Of a stretch of 64,000 nucleotides of DNA, positions 7,941 to 17,074 are shown piece after piece (the stretch's first letter is position 1; each line of letters starts with the position of its first letter). The translations under genes were made by a program, and so were the position numbers. Origin of the DNA: Fibrobacter sp. UWB5 (GTDB lineage Bacteria; Fibrobacterota; Fibrobacteria; Fibrobacterales; Fibrobacteraceae); assembly GCF_002210295.1 (NCBI RefSeq), contig NZ_MWQH01000002.1, positions 310,001 through 374,000 on the forward strand. Reading direction: 5' to 3'. Under the pieces are notes generated by a model. The model made no database searches, was not told the DNA's origin, and saw only the letters and a program-made list of their open reading frames with translations.

Positions 7941-9620
7941 TTACTTCGAAGGATTGAAGGAATCCTTCAGACCAACCGTTCTGTTGAAAACGAGATGGCC
8001 CGGCTTGGAATCTTCGCTATCGAGGCAGAAGTAACCCTGACGCATGAACTGGAAGCGGTCTTCGAGCTTGGCGTTGGCGAGGGCCGGTTCCACCTTGGCC
8101 TGCTTGATGACCATGGATTCTGGGTTCAGGTAATCGTGCCAATCTTCGCCTTCGGGGACCTGGGATGGGTCTTCGAGCGTAAAGAGGTTGTCGATCAGGC
8201 GCACTTCGGCATCCACGGCGTGTTCTGCAGATACCCAGTGAATGGTGCCCTTGACCTTGCGGCCATCGGGCGTTTCTCCACCCTTGCTCTGCGGGTCGTA
8301 TTCGCAGTGGATTACGGTGACCTTGCCGTTTTCGTCCTTTTCGACGCTCTTGCAAGTCACAAAGTAGGCGCCCTTCAGGCGGACTTCGCCATCCGGCTTC
8401 AGGCGGAAATACTTCTTTGGCGGTTCTTCCATGAAGTCGTCGGCTTCGATGTAGAGAACCTTGCCGAACGGAACCTGACGCTTGCCGGCGCTTTCGTCGT
8501 TCGGATTGTTTTCCACTTCGATCATTTCTACCTTGCCGTCTTCCCAGTTGTCAATCACGAGCTTGACCGGATCGATCACGGCCATCACGCGGTTGGCAGT
8601 CTGGTTCAGTTCTTCGCGGATGCAGAAGTAGAGCAAGTTCACGTCGACCATGGAGTCGGCCTTGGAAACGCCGATACGGTCGCAGAATTCACGGATGGAA
8701 CTCGGGGTAAAGCCGCGGCGGCGGTAACCGCAGACCGTCGGCATACGCGGGTCGTTCCAGCCCATCACGGCCTTCGTCTGCACCAGTTCCAGGAGCTTGC
8801 GCTTGCTCATCATGGTGTAGGTCAAGTTCAAACGGGCAAATTCAATCTGCTGCGGGCGGTTGTCGAGACCCAGTTCAATCAGGAACCAGTCGTACAACGG
8901 GCGGTGGGCTTCGAATTCAAGCGTACAGATGGAGTGCGTAATGCCTTCGATCCAGTCGCTGAGCGGGTGTGCAAAGTCGTACATCGGGTAGATGCACCAC
9001 TTGTCGCCAGTGCGGTGGTGGGTGCAGTGCTTGATTCGGTAGATGACCGGGTCGCGCATGTTCATGTTCGGGCTAGCGAGGTCCACCTTGGCGCGCAGGC
9101 ACTTTTCACCGTCGGCATACTTACCGTCGCGCATTTCGCGGAAGAGCTTCATGTTCTCTTCGACGCTGCGGTCGCGGTAGGGGCTCGGACGGCTCGGCTT
9201 GCCAGCGTCATTGCCACGGTATTCCTGCATCTCGTCGCGGGTCAGGTCTTCCACGTAAGCCTTGCCCATTTCAATCAGTTTTTCGGCAAAGGCGTAAATC
9301 TGGTCGTAGTAGTCGCTGGCGAAGTATTCGCCGCCCTTCCATTCGAAACCGAGCCACTTCACGTCTTCGCGGATAGAGTCCACGTATTCCACGTCTTCCT
9401 TGGTGGGGTTCGTGTCGTCAAAACGCAAGTTCGTGATGCCGCCAAAATCCTTGTACTTGTTCGCCGTACCGAAGTTCAGGCAGATCGATTTGGCGTGTCC
9501 GATGTGGATGTAGCCGTTCGGTTCAGGAGGGAAACGGGTGTGCACGCTCTTGCGCTTGCCCGTAGCGAGGTCGTTAACGATGATGTCCTGTACAAAATTC
9601 GAAGATTCAGGGATTTCCAT
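7941..9620 (-). CDS. glnS: Glutaminyl-tRNA synthetase
   Basis: The 559-residue enzyme charges tRNA-Gln with glutamine using ATP in the cytoplasm. It has the class I HIGH motif in [15 protein letters not shown] (about 32-46) and the KMSKS-type signature [11 protein letters not shown]. The GlnRS/GluRS discriminating region ([17 protein letters not shown]) matches GlnRS, and the C-terminal anticodon-binding beta-barrels are complete. Length is normal for bacterial GlnRS (E. coli about 554). Presence of a true GlnRS suggests that glutaminylation does not depend only on the GatCAB amidotransferase, although a gatA is also present in this window. It appears to be monocistronic, with a probable terminator downstream. 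Confidence 0.97.
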   Translation of the reverse strand: MEIPESSNFVQDIIVNDLATGKRKSVHTRFPPEPNGYIHIGHAKSICLNFGTANKYKDFGGITNLRFDDTNPTKEDVEYVDSIREDVKWLGFEWKGGEYFASDYYDQIYAFAEKLIEMGKAYVEDLTRDEMQEYRGNDAGKPSRPSPYRDRSVEENMKLFREMRDGKYADGEKCLRAKVDLASPNMNMRDPVIYRIKHCTHHRTGDKWCIYPMYDFAHPLSDWIEGITHSICTLEFEAHRPLYDWFLIELGLDNRPQQIEFARLNLTYTMMSKRKLLELVQTKAVMGWNDPRMPTVCGYRRRGFTPSSIREFCDRIGVSKADSMVDVNLLYFCIREELNQTANRVMAVIDPVKLVIDNWEDGKVEMIEVENNPNDESAGKRQVPFGKVLYIEADDFMEEPPKKYFRLKPDGEVRLKGAYFVTCKSVEKDENGKVTVIHCEYDPQSKGGETPDGRKVKGTIHWVSAEHAVDAEVRLIDNLFTLEDPSQVPEGEDWHDYLNPESMVIKQAKVEPALANAKLEDRFQFMRQGYFCLDSEDSKPGHLVFNRTVGLKDSFNPSK

Positions 9621-9664
9621 GGTTAATCCTTTAGTTTTTAACGCCGGAAAATATAGTAAAATGG

Positions 9665-10018
9665 TTATTCGTCCTTGAAGAACCAGTCGCGGTCATGGCA
9701 GACAATGGTGGTGTGCGATGTCCTGTTGGAAATGACTGCGATTTTATCGATATCGGTGCAAGCGGGCCCATTTTCAAGTTTTGAAAAAAGTTCCGAGTCT
9801 TCATAGTCGACCCAGGATTCGTTTTTACAGATGTAACCTACTTTCTCTTTATTCAGGTATACAACGACACCCTCTAAGGCCGCCTTACAGGAGTATTGCG
9901 AATTCTTGGGGGAGTCTTTGGAATCTTGAATGGAATCGGCCGAGGCGTCGGTAGAGCCTTTTCCGCCGCAGGCGGCAAGTAAAAAGGCTACCGGAAGAAT
10001 GCTGAATAAAGATTTCAT
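9665..10018 (-). CDS. Small lipoprotein of unknown function
   Basis: This is a 117-residue protein with a lipoprotein signal ([19 protein letters not shown]; lipobox LAAC, acylation at Cys17). After a Ser/Asp/Lys-rich spacer it has a compact domain with four further cysteines ([27 protein letters not shown]) that could form two disulfides. The short repeat-like phrase [14 protein letters not shown] is reminiscent of small Cys-rich domains in Fibrobacter surface lipoproteins, but no named family was recognised. It lies between glnS and the DUF3300 gene on the same strand. Confidence 0.7.
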   Translation of the reverse strand: MKSLFSILPVAFLLAACGGKGSTDASADSIQDSKDSPKNSQYSCKAALEGVVVYLNKEKVGYICKNESWVDYEDSELFSKLENGPACTDIDKIAVISNRTSHTTIVCHDRDWFFKDE

Positions 10019-10046
10019 GAATGTTCTTGCATCTTGGCGATGCGAA

Positions 10047-11108
10047 TTATTTTCTCATGCTTTTGCCAAAGCCGCCGCGGCTATTGCCATTACGGTTGCT
10101 GTTCCCGCTGTTGCGGTTGTTGTTACGGTTGCTGCGGGAATCGTCTTCTTGCCAGTAATTGTCCTTGGTGGTCTTAACCGTTGCAATCGTGTTCGGGTGG
10201 GCGGCGGAATGATGAATTTCGGCCTTGCTCCTCGGAGCGGTGTTGTGGTTCATGGGAACCTTTACGGGTCTGCTCGGAGGAGGCGTATAGGAGTCGTGTC
10301 TTGCTGGCGCCACGTAGTGGTTGTGCCTTGGCGGCGGAGGTGGGTTGTGATGACGCGGCGGGCGAGGCGGCAGAGGCCTGTTGTGGTACCAGCGGTAGTC
10401 GTGCACGTAAATTAGGTGCGTGTCCCATTCAAAACGGCTTGTGCCCCAGCCCCAGTAATCGTAGTAAGTGCCTACCCATACGCCGGTGCGGTAACGGAGT
10501 CCCGGGTAGCCGTTCGAATAAACGTAGTAGACGACGTGCGGGTTGTAAACCGGAACGTACACGTATTCCTTTTGAACGGGTTCAATGATAATTGTCTTTT
10601 CTTTAACGACCTTGACCTGCTCGTTAGTTTGTAAGTGCCCATGGTCGTAGGCGGCTTTTCTCATGCGCTGCACGGCGTCCATCACGGCTTCTTTTTGGGT
10701 GGCGACGGCATCGCCTAATTGGTCGGTCCACGTTTGATATTTGGCCATGGTGGCAAGTACCGTCGGGAAGGGAATGAGCGCCTGGACGCTTTCGTCGTAA
10801 GGAAGGTCTTCGAGCTTGATGCGCTCGGCGAGTTCTTGGCCTTTGAGGTGCTTGTTCTGGTTTGCCCAGTCGGCAGCTCCCGGAATTTCGTCACCATGAA
10901 CAGAAGCTGCCAGTACCTGCACCAGGAGCGGGTCTGGGTAGAGGGCGATGGTAGAAACTAGCGTGTCGAGTTCCGCCGCAGTGAATTGCTCGTTTGCACG
11001 AACAGATGAGGGCGTGCATAAAATGACTGCAAGTAAAAACCACAGCCAAGCGAACTTGGCTGTAAATGGATTTGCTAAACTTTTTTCAGCCTTTAAACCG
11101 GTAAACAT
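10047..11108 (-). CDS. DUF3300 family exported protein
   Basis: The 353-residue product has an N-terminal hydrophobic export segment (about 20-38, ending SSVRAN) and the DUF3300 signature: FTAAELDTLVSTIALYPDPLL, QVLAASVHGDEI, then conserved Ala-Trp and DLPYDESVQALIPFPTVLATM. The middle has YVYVPVYNPHVVYY, also typical of the family. The C-terminal 120 residues are low-complexity His/Pro/Asn/Arg-rich, which may bind metal or the cell surface. DUF3300 proteins are envelope proteins of unknown function. The start is preceded by a good GGAGG ribosome site on the minus strand (GGAGGTAAACATG). The gene is divergent from the CotH pair. Confidence 0.88.
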   Translation of the reverse strand: MFTGLKAEKSLANPFTAKFAWLWFLLAVILCTPSSVRANEQFTAAELDTLVSTIALYPDPLLVQVLAASVHGDEIPGAADWANQNKHLKGQELAERIKLEDLPYDESVQALIPFPTVLATMAKYQTWTDQLGDAVATQKEAVMDAVQRMRKAAYDHGHLQTNEQVKVVKEKTIIIEPVQKEYVYVPVYNPHVVYYVYSNGYPGLRYRTGVWVGTYYDYWGWGTSRFEWDTHLIYVHDYRWYHNRPLPPRPPRHHNPPPPPRHNHYVAPARHDSYTPPPSRPVKVPMNHNTAPRSKAEIHHSAAHPNTIATVKTTKDNYWQEDDSRSNRNNNRNSGNSNRNGNSRGGFGKSMRK

Positions 11109-11469
11109 GTTTACCTCCTATAGTTTAAGGTTACTAATATTATACAAAAATTCCATGCTAATTAGATGCTGGAAAGTCGCTTTTGGTTGCGGGTGAACTC
11201 TTTTTCGGGATTATTATTCCCAGGTTGCGATTTATCCACTATGGACGATTTTATTCTTACACACTTCTTAAACGAAAATACGGTGCTGGCTTTGGCTTCG
11301 AAAATAGCAAAAAATGCCTAAAAATCGCTATAAAAAGGGTTATTTCTGTTGAAATTTGCCAGTTTTAGGTGTTTCGGTTGTTGTAAGGTGACACAACACA
11401 TTAACTAAAATTAACATAAATTCTTACACGATTGAATCTATTTTTACAACAGATAGTTGGAGGCACTAT
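11109..11469. other. Divergent intergenic region (about 360 bases)
   Basis: This gap separates the divergent DUF3300 and CotH genes and must contain both promoters. It is AT-rich, especially 11380-11455. On the plus strand a strong ribosome site GGAGG (11459-11463) precedes the CotH start at 11470. I see no convincing open reading frame, hairpin terminator or RNA gene in it. Short frames here lack ribosome sites and recognisable protein character. Confidence 0.6.
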
Positions 11470-13251
11470 ATGGGCTATTGGGCTAAAATTATATCTGGCA
11501 CGGCGCTTTTGGCGTCTTTCTCCTTCGCACAGACTTATGATCTGCCGATTATTTTCGTTGACACCAAGCAGAAATGTCTTGATAAGAATGTCACCGAGAA
11601 GATTCCTGCTACCATGCGCGTTTTGGACGGAAAGACGAATAATGTGGCGGACAGTGCCAAGGGTACTCTCTACGATATTGGCATCAAGGTAAGAGGCCAG
11701 TCTTCTGCAATGTTCCCGAAGCCGGGCTACAGCGTTGAAGTCCGCGACGATAAGGGCGAAGGCATGGACGTGAGCATGTTCGGGCTCCCGCCTGCCGATG
11801 ACTGGGTTTTGCATGGTCCGTACGTTGACAAGAGTATGCTCCGTAACGCTCTCGCTTACTGGCTCTTTAGACAGGCAGGCCGTTATGCTCCCCGTACCAA
11901 GCATTTTGATCTGTACATCAACGGTGTGTACCGCGGCGTGTATGTGATGGTCGAAAAAATCAAACGCGGCAAGTATCGCGTGAATGTGAGCAAGCTTAAA
12001 GAAACCGATATCGCCGGCGATAGCCTTACCGGTGGCTACATTTGGGCTTTCGATAAGGTCGGCACCAACACGGGTGGCGGCGGTAGCAATAACCAGGGTG
12101 GTATTCAGGCAGAAGGTTTCAATACCTCCGATGGCTTGAACGTCATTTTGCACTACCCCAAGAAAGCAAACATTCAAAAGGAACAGGAAGAATACCTCAA
12201 GAAGTACCTGAACGATCTTGAAGCGCTGTTCAAGAACGGAAAGAATGGTGATGGATTCGATAAATACGTAGACCTCGGCTCTGCTGTTGACTACGTGCTG
12301 CACCAGGAAATCACGAACAACGGCGACTCCTACTGGTGCAGCTTCTTCCTGCATAAACCCAAGGACAAGACTAAGAACGGCGTGTTTACCGAAGGCAAGG
12401 TTACCCTTGGCCCGCCTTGGGACTTTAACCTTGCTATGAGTAATGGTGGCATGATGGGCTTTGGCGGCTCGGGCAACAGCTGGCAGATTGAAAGCAGCAG
12501 CAAGAGCGGCAATGGTGGCATGTGGGGCATGGGTGGTGGCTCCTTGATTGCTCCCAAGTGGCTTACCGGCATGTGGAAGAGAAGCGATTACCAGAGCGAA
12601 CTCAAGAAGCGCTGGGCAGAACTCCGCAGTGGCGTTTGGCACACCAAGGTCATGGATGCTTACTTGGATTCCATGAAGACTTACTTGACTAAGGCTGCCG
12701 AAAGAAACTTCAAGCGTTGGCCGAACCTGGGCAAAAACAGTGGCCAGAACGATCCTGATCCGGAACCGATGAAGTACTGCAATTCTAGCAGTGGCGGCAT
12801 GGGCATGGGTATGGGCGGTAACAATGCCGATACTTGGGAAGGCGAAGTGGAACATCTCCGCAAGAAAATGAAAGAAAGAATGCAGTGGATGGACCAGCAA
12901 CTCGGCTTTACGGAACCGTCTAGCCCGATCGTGACTCAGCCCGTGGACCCGAGCATTCATGAACCCGATTGGGAAAACGACAAGAAGAAGGATTCTATTC
13001 CCGATAACAATCCCCCGCAGGATATCGCTGATAATTTCAGCAGACTGTCTCCGACGAACTACTTTGACGTGAACGGTGACATGCTTGAAATCCAGACGAG
13101 CTTGGGTGGCACATTCGCTTTAATTGACCTGAATGGTACGGTCTTGTACAAGACTCGAATCAAGAAGGGTCTTACGACCATGAAGATTCCGGGCAAGGCG
13201 AAGAATACGCATTGGATCGCAACACTCAACGGGAAGATGCTCGGTCGCTAA
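11470..13251 (+). CDS. Secreted CotH-kinase family protein, copy 1
   Basis: This 593-residue protein has a signal peptide (MGYWAKIISGTALLASFSFA). The CotH fold is visible from about 60 to 400: GIKVRGQSSAMFPKPGY, DDWVLHGPYVDKSMLRNALAYWLF, LYINGVYRGVYVMVEKIKR, a YVLHQEITNNGDSYW strand and the metal/ATP-binding GPPWDFNLAM. CotH proteins are atypical protein kinases, known from Bacillus spore coats; here the protein is secreted. Two Gly/Met-rich insertions (about 325-360 and 440-458) decorate the domain. The last 50 residues form a small beta domain ending TLNGKMLGR, shared with the next gene and possibly a type IX-like secretion tail. Ribosome site GGAGG is 6 bases upstream. It is a tandem paralogue of the following gene. 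Confidence 0.88.
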   Translation: MGYWAKIISGTALLASFSFAQTYDLPIIFVDTKQKCLDKNVTEKIPATMRVLDGKTNNVADSAKGTLYDIGIKVRGQSSAMFPKPGYSVEVRDDKGEGMDVSMFGLPPADDWVLHGPYVDKSMLRNALAYWLFRQAGRYAPRTKHFDLYINGVYRGVYVMVEKIKRGKYRVNVSKLKETDIAGDSLTGGYIWAFDKVGTNTGGGGSNNQGGIQAEGFNTSDGLNVILHYPKKANIQKEQEEYLKKYLNDLEALFKNGKNGDGFDKYVDLGSAVDYVLHQEITNNGDSYWCSFFLHKPKDKTKNGVFTEGKVTLGPPWDFNLAMSNGGMMGFGGSGNSWQIESSSKSGNGGMWGMGGGSLIAPKWLTGMWKRSDYQSELKKRWAELRSGVWHTKVMDAYLDSMKTYLTKAAERNFKRWPNLGKNSGQNDPDPEPMKYCNSSSGGMGMGMGGNNADTWEGEVEHLRKKMKERMQWMDQQLGFTEPSSPIVTQPVDPSIHEPDWENDKKKDSIPDNNPPQDIADNFSRLSPTNYFDVNGDMLEIQTSLGGTFALIDLNGTVLYKTRIKKGLTTMKIPGKAKNTHWIATLNGKMLGR

Positions 13252-13280
13252 TAGAATTTAAGAATGGGGGAGGGGTGTTT

Positions 13281-15056
13281 ATGATTCGCCTACCTAAGTT
13301 ATTACTCTGTACAGCAACGCTGCTTTTCGCAAGCGCTGCTTTTGCGCAAACATATGACCTGCCGCTGATTGTCGTGAATACGAAAGGCCAGAATCTTGCG
13401 AAAGGTGCCGACAAGATTCCCGGCGAAATGCGCATTGTGGATAACGGCTCGAATACGCTTTCGGATTCTTCGAAGGTCGATAAAATAGATATCGGCATCA
13501 AGATTCGCGGGCAGACTTCTGCGGACTTTCCGAAGAAGGGCTACGGCGTAGAGCTTCATGACCCGACGGGGCAAGACACGAGTCTCAAGGTTCTCGGCAT
13601 GCCCAAGAATGCGGATTGGGTGTTCCATGGCCCGTATGTCGACAAGACGCTTATTCGCAACGCGCTGGCCCATTGGCTTTACCAGAGGACAGGGCGCTAT
13701 AGTTCTCGCTTCAAGTTCTTTGAACTCTATTTGAACGGCCAGTACAAGGGTGTCTACGTGCTTCTTGAAAAAATCAAGCGCGCCAAGGCCCGTGTGCATA
13801 TCGCAAAGCTCAAAGATGAAGATACCAGTGGCGATGAATTGACTGGTGGCTACGTGCTCAGTATTGACAAGGTGGAAAATAACTCCACGAGCGGTCTCGA
13901 TAAGGAGGGCTTCAAGAGTAAAGATGGTTCGCCGGTTGTGATGCGTTCTCCGAAAAAAGAGAACACGACCAAGGAACAGCAGGACTACATCAAGAACTTC
14001 TTTAACAAGATTGAATCTACTTGTGACAACGGCGATGTCAACAGCAACGGGTGTTCCGATATTTTGGACATTGATGCTGCGGTCGACTACATTATGCACG
14101 AAGATGTCACCAACAATACAGACGCCTATATTTGCAGCTTCTACATGTTCAAGGATAAAGACAGCAAGGGCGGCAAGTTACAGTTGGGCGCTCCTTGGGA
14201 CTTTAACCTTGGATTTGGAGCCTACCAGCGTGTAGGTGGCGAAAAGGCCGAGGGCTGGCGTGTGCCCCAGAGCGCAAAAGGCGGTTCCGGCGATTGGTTT
14301 GTGGCCAAGTGGGTGCAGAATCTTTGGAACAACGATGGCTTCCAGAAAAAATACAAGGAACGCTGGAAAGAATTGCGTAGTGGCGTTTGGCATACCAAGA
14401 ACATCGATCATTTTATCGATTCGCTCAAAACCGTTCTGAAAAAGGCTGCTGACCGCAACTTTGAACGTTGGCCGAATCTCGGTCAGGCGAGCGGTACCTG
14501 CGATGCCGACCCGATGGATTCCAATGGCGGAAACAATGGTGGCAACAACGGCAACCCGTGGGGTGGTGGCATGTGGGGCGGCGGCATGGGCGGCTTCTGC
14601 ATGGGCATGAAGATGAACTATTACAACGAACCCACTTGGGATGCCGAAATCGAACACTTGCGCAAGTACGTGAAGCAAAGATTCTCGTGGATTGACCAAC
14701 AGGTGGGCTTTAGCGAACCGTCGGCACCTGTAGTCACGGAACCGCTTATTATTGATGACTGGACTTATTACGACAAGGTCGACGATGACGACAATCCCGG
14801 ATCAAACGTTTCTAACCCGCCTCCTTCGGCCCTCAATTCTTATTTGAGTATTTCGCGCTTGAATTTCTATAAGCTGGATGGCCGCCTAATGACTGTCCAG
14901 AGCGAAAAGGGCGGCATGCTCAAGCTTTTGGATTGCAACGGCCACGTGATTTTCCAGAAGAGAATCCGTGCTGGAGTAGAAAGTGTGCAACTTCCCCGTA
15001 GTCTAGTTGACAAGACCTGGATTACAACGCTTAATGGAAAACTTTTGAGTCGCTAA
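13281..15056 (+). CDS. Secreted CotH-kinase family protein, copy 2
   Basis: The 591-residue product is a paralogue of the preceding gene. I chose the ATG at 13281 because it follows a strong Shine-Dalgarno run (GGGGGAGGGG) and gives a clean signal peptide (LLLCTATLLFASAAFA); a longer in-frame start at 13212 would put an implausible tail before it. CotH features recur in order: GIKIRGQTSADFPKKGY, DWVFHGPYVDKTLIRNALAHW, LYLNGQYKGVYVLLEKIKR, YIMHEDVTNNTDAY and GAPWDFNLGF. A Gly/Asn/Met-rich insertion lies near 425-450, in the same place as in copy 1 but different in sequence. The final domain ends TLNGKLLSR, nearly identical to copy 1. There are 29 bases between the two genes, so they are likely one transcript. 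Confidence 0.88.
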   Translation: MIRLPKLLLCTATLLFASAAFAQTYDLPLIVVNTKGQNLAKGADKIPGEMRIVDNGSNTLSDSSKVDKIDIGIKIRGQTSADFPKKGYGVELHDPTGQDTSLKVLGMPKNADWVFHGPYVDKTLIRNALAHWLYQRTGRYSSRFKFFELYLNGQYKGVYVLLEKIKRAKARVHIAKLKDEDTSGDELTGGYVLSIDKVENNSTSGLDKEGFKSKDGSPVVMRSPKKENTTKEQQDYIKNFFNKIESTCDNGDVNSNGCSDILDIDAAVDYIMHEDVTNNTDAYICSFYMFKDKDSKGGKLQLGAPWDFNLGFGAYQRVGGEKAEGWRVPQSAKGGSGDWFVAKWVQNLWNNDGFQKKYKERWKELRSGVWHTKNIDHFIDSLKTVLKKAADRNFERWPNLGQASGTCDADPMDSNGGNNGGNNGNPWGGGMWGGGMGGFCMGMKMNYYNEPTWDAEIEHLRKYVKQRFSWIDQQVGFSEPSAPVVTEPLIIDDWTYYDKVDDDDNPGSNVSNPPPSALNSYLSISRLNFYKLDGRLMTVQSEKGGMLKLLDCNGHVIFQKRIRAGVESVQLPRSLVDKTWITTLNGKLLSR

Positions 15057-15057
15057 G

Positions 15058-15327
15058 TTACAGATAATGCTTGACCTTGTTTACAGGGTCAAGATTTTCT
15101 TTAGGGGGCTTGGGAACATAAATCTTGACGGCGTACACGTAGTGGTCTGTTTCGACCAGGATGTCGCCTTCTTGCATGTCTTCGTTGATGTCGATTTCAA
15201 TTTCTACGCCGTCGCGGGCGATGCGGCGGATAGAGTGTTCCTTGAGCTCGTGACGCTCGAACAGGACGTCGACAACTTTCTTGTAGGTGCCGTGATGGAT
15301 GGTGCCTAGAATGCTATTGCAAATCAT
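15058..15327 (-). CDS. UreE N-terminal-domain-like small protein
   Basis: This 89-residue protein resembles the N-terminal domain of the urease nickel chaperone UreE: a beta-rich start (ICNSILGTIHHG), then RRIARDGVEIEIDI and the MQEGDILVETDHYVYAVKI segment that matches the GDIL...V pattern of UreE. The C-terminal metal-binding domain and His-rich tail of true UreE are absent, and no urease genes are in the window. It is the last gene of a minus-strand cluster, 14 bases after the nucleotidyltransferase-like gene. The role is unknown; the match is to a fold, by eye. Confidence 0.5.
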   Translation of the reverse strand: MICNSILGTIHHGTYKKVVDVLFERHELKEHSIRRIARDGVEIEIDINEDMQEGDILVETDHYVYAVKIYVPKPPKENLDPVNKVKHYL

Positions 15328-15341
15328 TTATAATTCCCGTA

Positions 15342-16031
15342 TTAAACCGCATCCATGGTGTCGACCTGGTTTACGATTTCAGTGACGGTCGCAATATAGC
15401 TATTTATGCTGTCAATGAAGGCCCTTTCGTTTCGGCTACTGATGGGAGCGCGGAGCGCGGGGTAGGCATTGAAGATTTGCTGGTGGTTTTCGGGGTAGGT
15501 CTTGTGGAGCAAGTAGTAAACCCCGTACATGATCGGGAGAAGTGTCGCATTGGCCCGGGCAAAGAATCCGAGCGGATTGCGGTCTTGCTGCAGGTAAATG
15601 TAGGCTTCGCGCAGGTGAATCAGGAGTCCGCGCAGTTCGCGTTCGCATTCCAGGCGCAGGCATTCCACATTCGGCTGGTAATTGGGCAGCGGCTTTGCGC
15701 CGGCAAGGGCCACGTTCCTGTTGGCGATATGCAAGAATTCCAGCGGGAACACGTCTTCGGAGGTCTGGATTTCTTTAAGCGTAAAGAAGTAGCGGAATTC
15801 GATATTTTCTTTCTTGGCTTCGCGCAGCAGGTTCTGCAGGGGCTTGATGCTTGCGGTCGAGTTGTCGCGCAAGATAAAGCTTATGGTCCAGGGGCTTTCG
15901 AGCGCGTTGAATCCTTCGACAAGGCAATCGCCGTGAATGAACGCCGAAATCAAATTGTCGCCCAAGGCTTGCTGTAGCATGCCCGGCCAGTTGGATCTTT
16001 GAAGTTCTACGATGCTCAGGTTCTTTTTCAT
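15342..16031 (-). CDS. Nucleotidyltransferase-fold-like protein
   Basis: I start this gene at the ATG at 16031 (MKKNLSIVELQRS), which follows the TPM gene stop by 7 bases; a longer frame would overlap that gene's Gly-rich end. The 229-residue product looks like the N-terminal nucleotidyltransferase fold of a poorly described bacterial family: ISAFIHGDCLVEGFNALES stands where Pol-beta-like enzymes have GSxxxG, then DVFPLEFLHIANRNVALAGAKPL and a helical C-terminal half starting CLRLECERELRGLLIHLREAY. The canonical Gly-Ser plus paired Asp motif is weak (GD rather than GS), so catalytic activity is doubtful. It is probably co-transcribed with the TPM and UreE-like genes. Confidence 0.55.
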   Translation of the reverse strand: MKKNLSIVELQRSNWPGMLQQALGDNLISAFIHGDCLVEGFNALESPWTISFILRDNSTASIKPLQNLLREAKKENIEFRYFFTLKEIQTSEDVFPLEFLHIANRNVALAGAKPLPNYQPNVECLRLECERELRGLLIHLREAYIYLQQDRNPLGFFARANATLLPIMYGVYYLLHKTYPENHQQIFNAYPALRAPISSRNERAFIDSINSYIATVTEIVNQVDTMDAV

Positions 16032-16038
16032 ATTAACC

Positions 16039-16854
16039 TCACCAGGAATTCCGGTTTCCGAATCCGCTGTTGCCAAAACCGCTTCCGAATCCACCGCCAA
16101 AGCCACGCGGGCTGCTTCCGAATCCGCCGCCGAATCCGACTTCGGGTTCATCCTTCTTCTTGTTCTTGATGGCGCCGCCGAACAGGAACCAGAAGATTCC
16201 GTTGCCGCGTCCGCCGCTGAACTTAGCCATCAGCAGCAAGAATGAAACAAAGAGGATGAATAGAATCATGAGCGAGGAAACGCTGTTTTCTCTAAGCTTG
16301 TACGGGGTTTCGTCGATGTTAAGTTTTTTGCCTTTTGCCTTGGCGCCGATTTTAGCGAGTGCGTACGAAAGCGAAAGGATTCCTTCGCTGTAATTGTTTT
16401 CGCGGAAGGCGGGGAGGAGTGTCTTCTGTTGAACCTTTGCCAGTTTCTTTTCGCTGTAGATCTTGTTGAGACTGGGGGTGACGACGATGTTTTTCCAGCG
16501 TTGCTTTTGAGCGACGAAAATCATGATGCCTTCGCCGGTTTCTTTGCCGAGGTTCCATTGTTCGGCGGTGAACTTTGCGTACTTGTCGCCTTTTTCGAAT
16601 TGATTTGCGTGTCCGATGTCGTCGATCAGCACGCAGGTAAGTTCAATCCCTGTTTCTTGATGGAACTTTTGGGCGAGGTCGTTAAAAAGTTGCGTCTCGG
16701 AAGCGTTCAGCAGATGATTGTCGTCGTAAATCTGACTTTCGCTGGGCTTCTGAGGAAATCTTTGGTCTTCGAAAGATGTTTCTGCCATTGCCCCGAGCGT
16801 AAGACCCAGGCAAAGGAGTGTAATACGTATGGAAAAACGCCTTAATAGAAACAT
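16039..16854 (-). CDS. TPM-domain (YgcG-like) membrane protein
   Basis: The protein (271 residues from ATG at 16854) has a signal peptide (ending LTLGAMA), a TPM domain (about 30-165: IYDDNHLLNASETQLFNDLAQKFHQ, then ETGEGIMIFVAQKQRWKNIVV), one transmembrane helix (about 190-208, SSLMILFILFVSFLLLMAK), and a C-terminal Gly/Phe-rich tail with FGGGFGS repeats. This is the layout of the YgcG/LemA-associated family. TPM domains occur in photosystem repair and membrane proteins of unclear function. An upstream start at 16911 is possible, but the start used here gives the better signal peptide. First gene of a three-gene minus-strand cluster. Confidence 0.85.
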   Translation of the reverse strand: MFLLRRFSIRITLLCLGLTLGAMAETSFEDQRFPQKPSESQIYDDNHLLNASETQLFNDLAQKFHQETGIELTCVLIDDIGHANQFEKGDKYAKFTAEQWNLGKETGEGIMIFVAQKQRWKNIVVTPSLNKIYSEKKLAKVQQKTLLPAFRENNYSEGILSLSYALAKIGAKAKGKKLNIDETPYKLRENSVSSLMILFILFVSFLLLMAKFSGGRGNGIFWFLFGGAIKNKKKDEPEVGFGGGFGSSPRGFGGGFGSGFGNSGFGNRNSW

Positions 16855-17074
16855 CACTTTGAAAATATAAAGTTTATTTCCAAAAAGGTGAGCGTGAACA
16901 TATTTTTTCATACGTTTTTGGCTATAAAGTTTATTTGTATCTTACGAAATGGAATATTCCCGGTTGGAATAAGAAAATAGGACGTTTTTAATTTTTTTTT
17001 GTAATAAGTGTTCTATTCAAAAAAAACTCTATATATTTAGGAGTGGGTTACGAACAGAACAATAGGATTGGATT

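Noticed and set aside
7995..9626. A 543-residue plus-strand open frame
   Set aside because: It is the complement of glnS, whose HIGH and MSK motifs are unmistakable on the other strand.
11401..12960. A 519-residue minus-strand open frame
   Set aside because: It is antisense to CotH copy 1, which has a strong ribosome site, a signal peptide and the conserved kinase motifs.
13212..13280. Longer N-terminus for CotH copy 2
   Set aside because: It would start inside the end of copy 1 and put a polar segment before the signal peptide; the ATG at 13281 follows a strong ribosome site.
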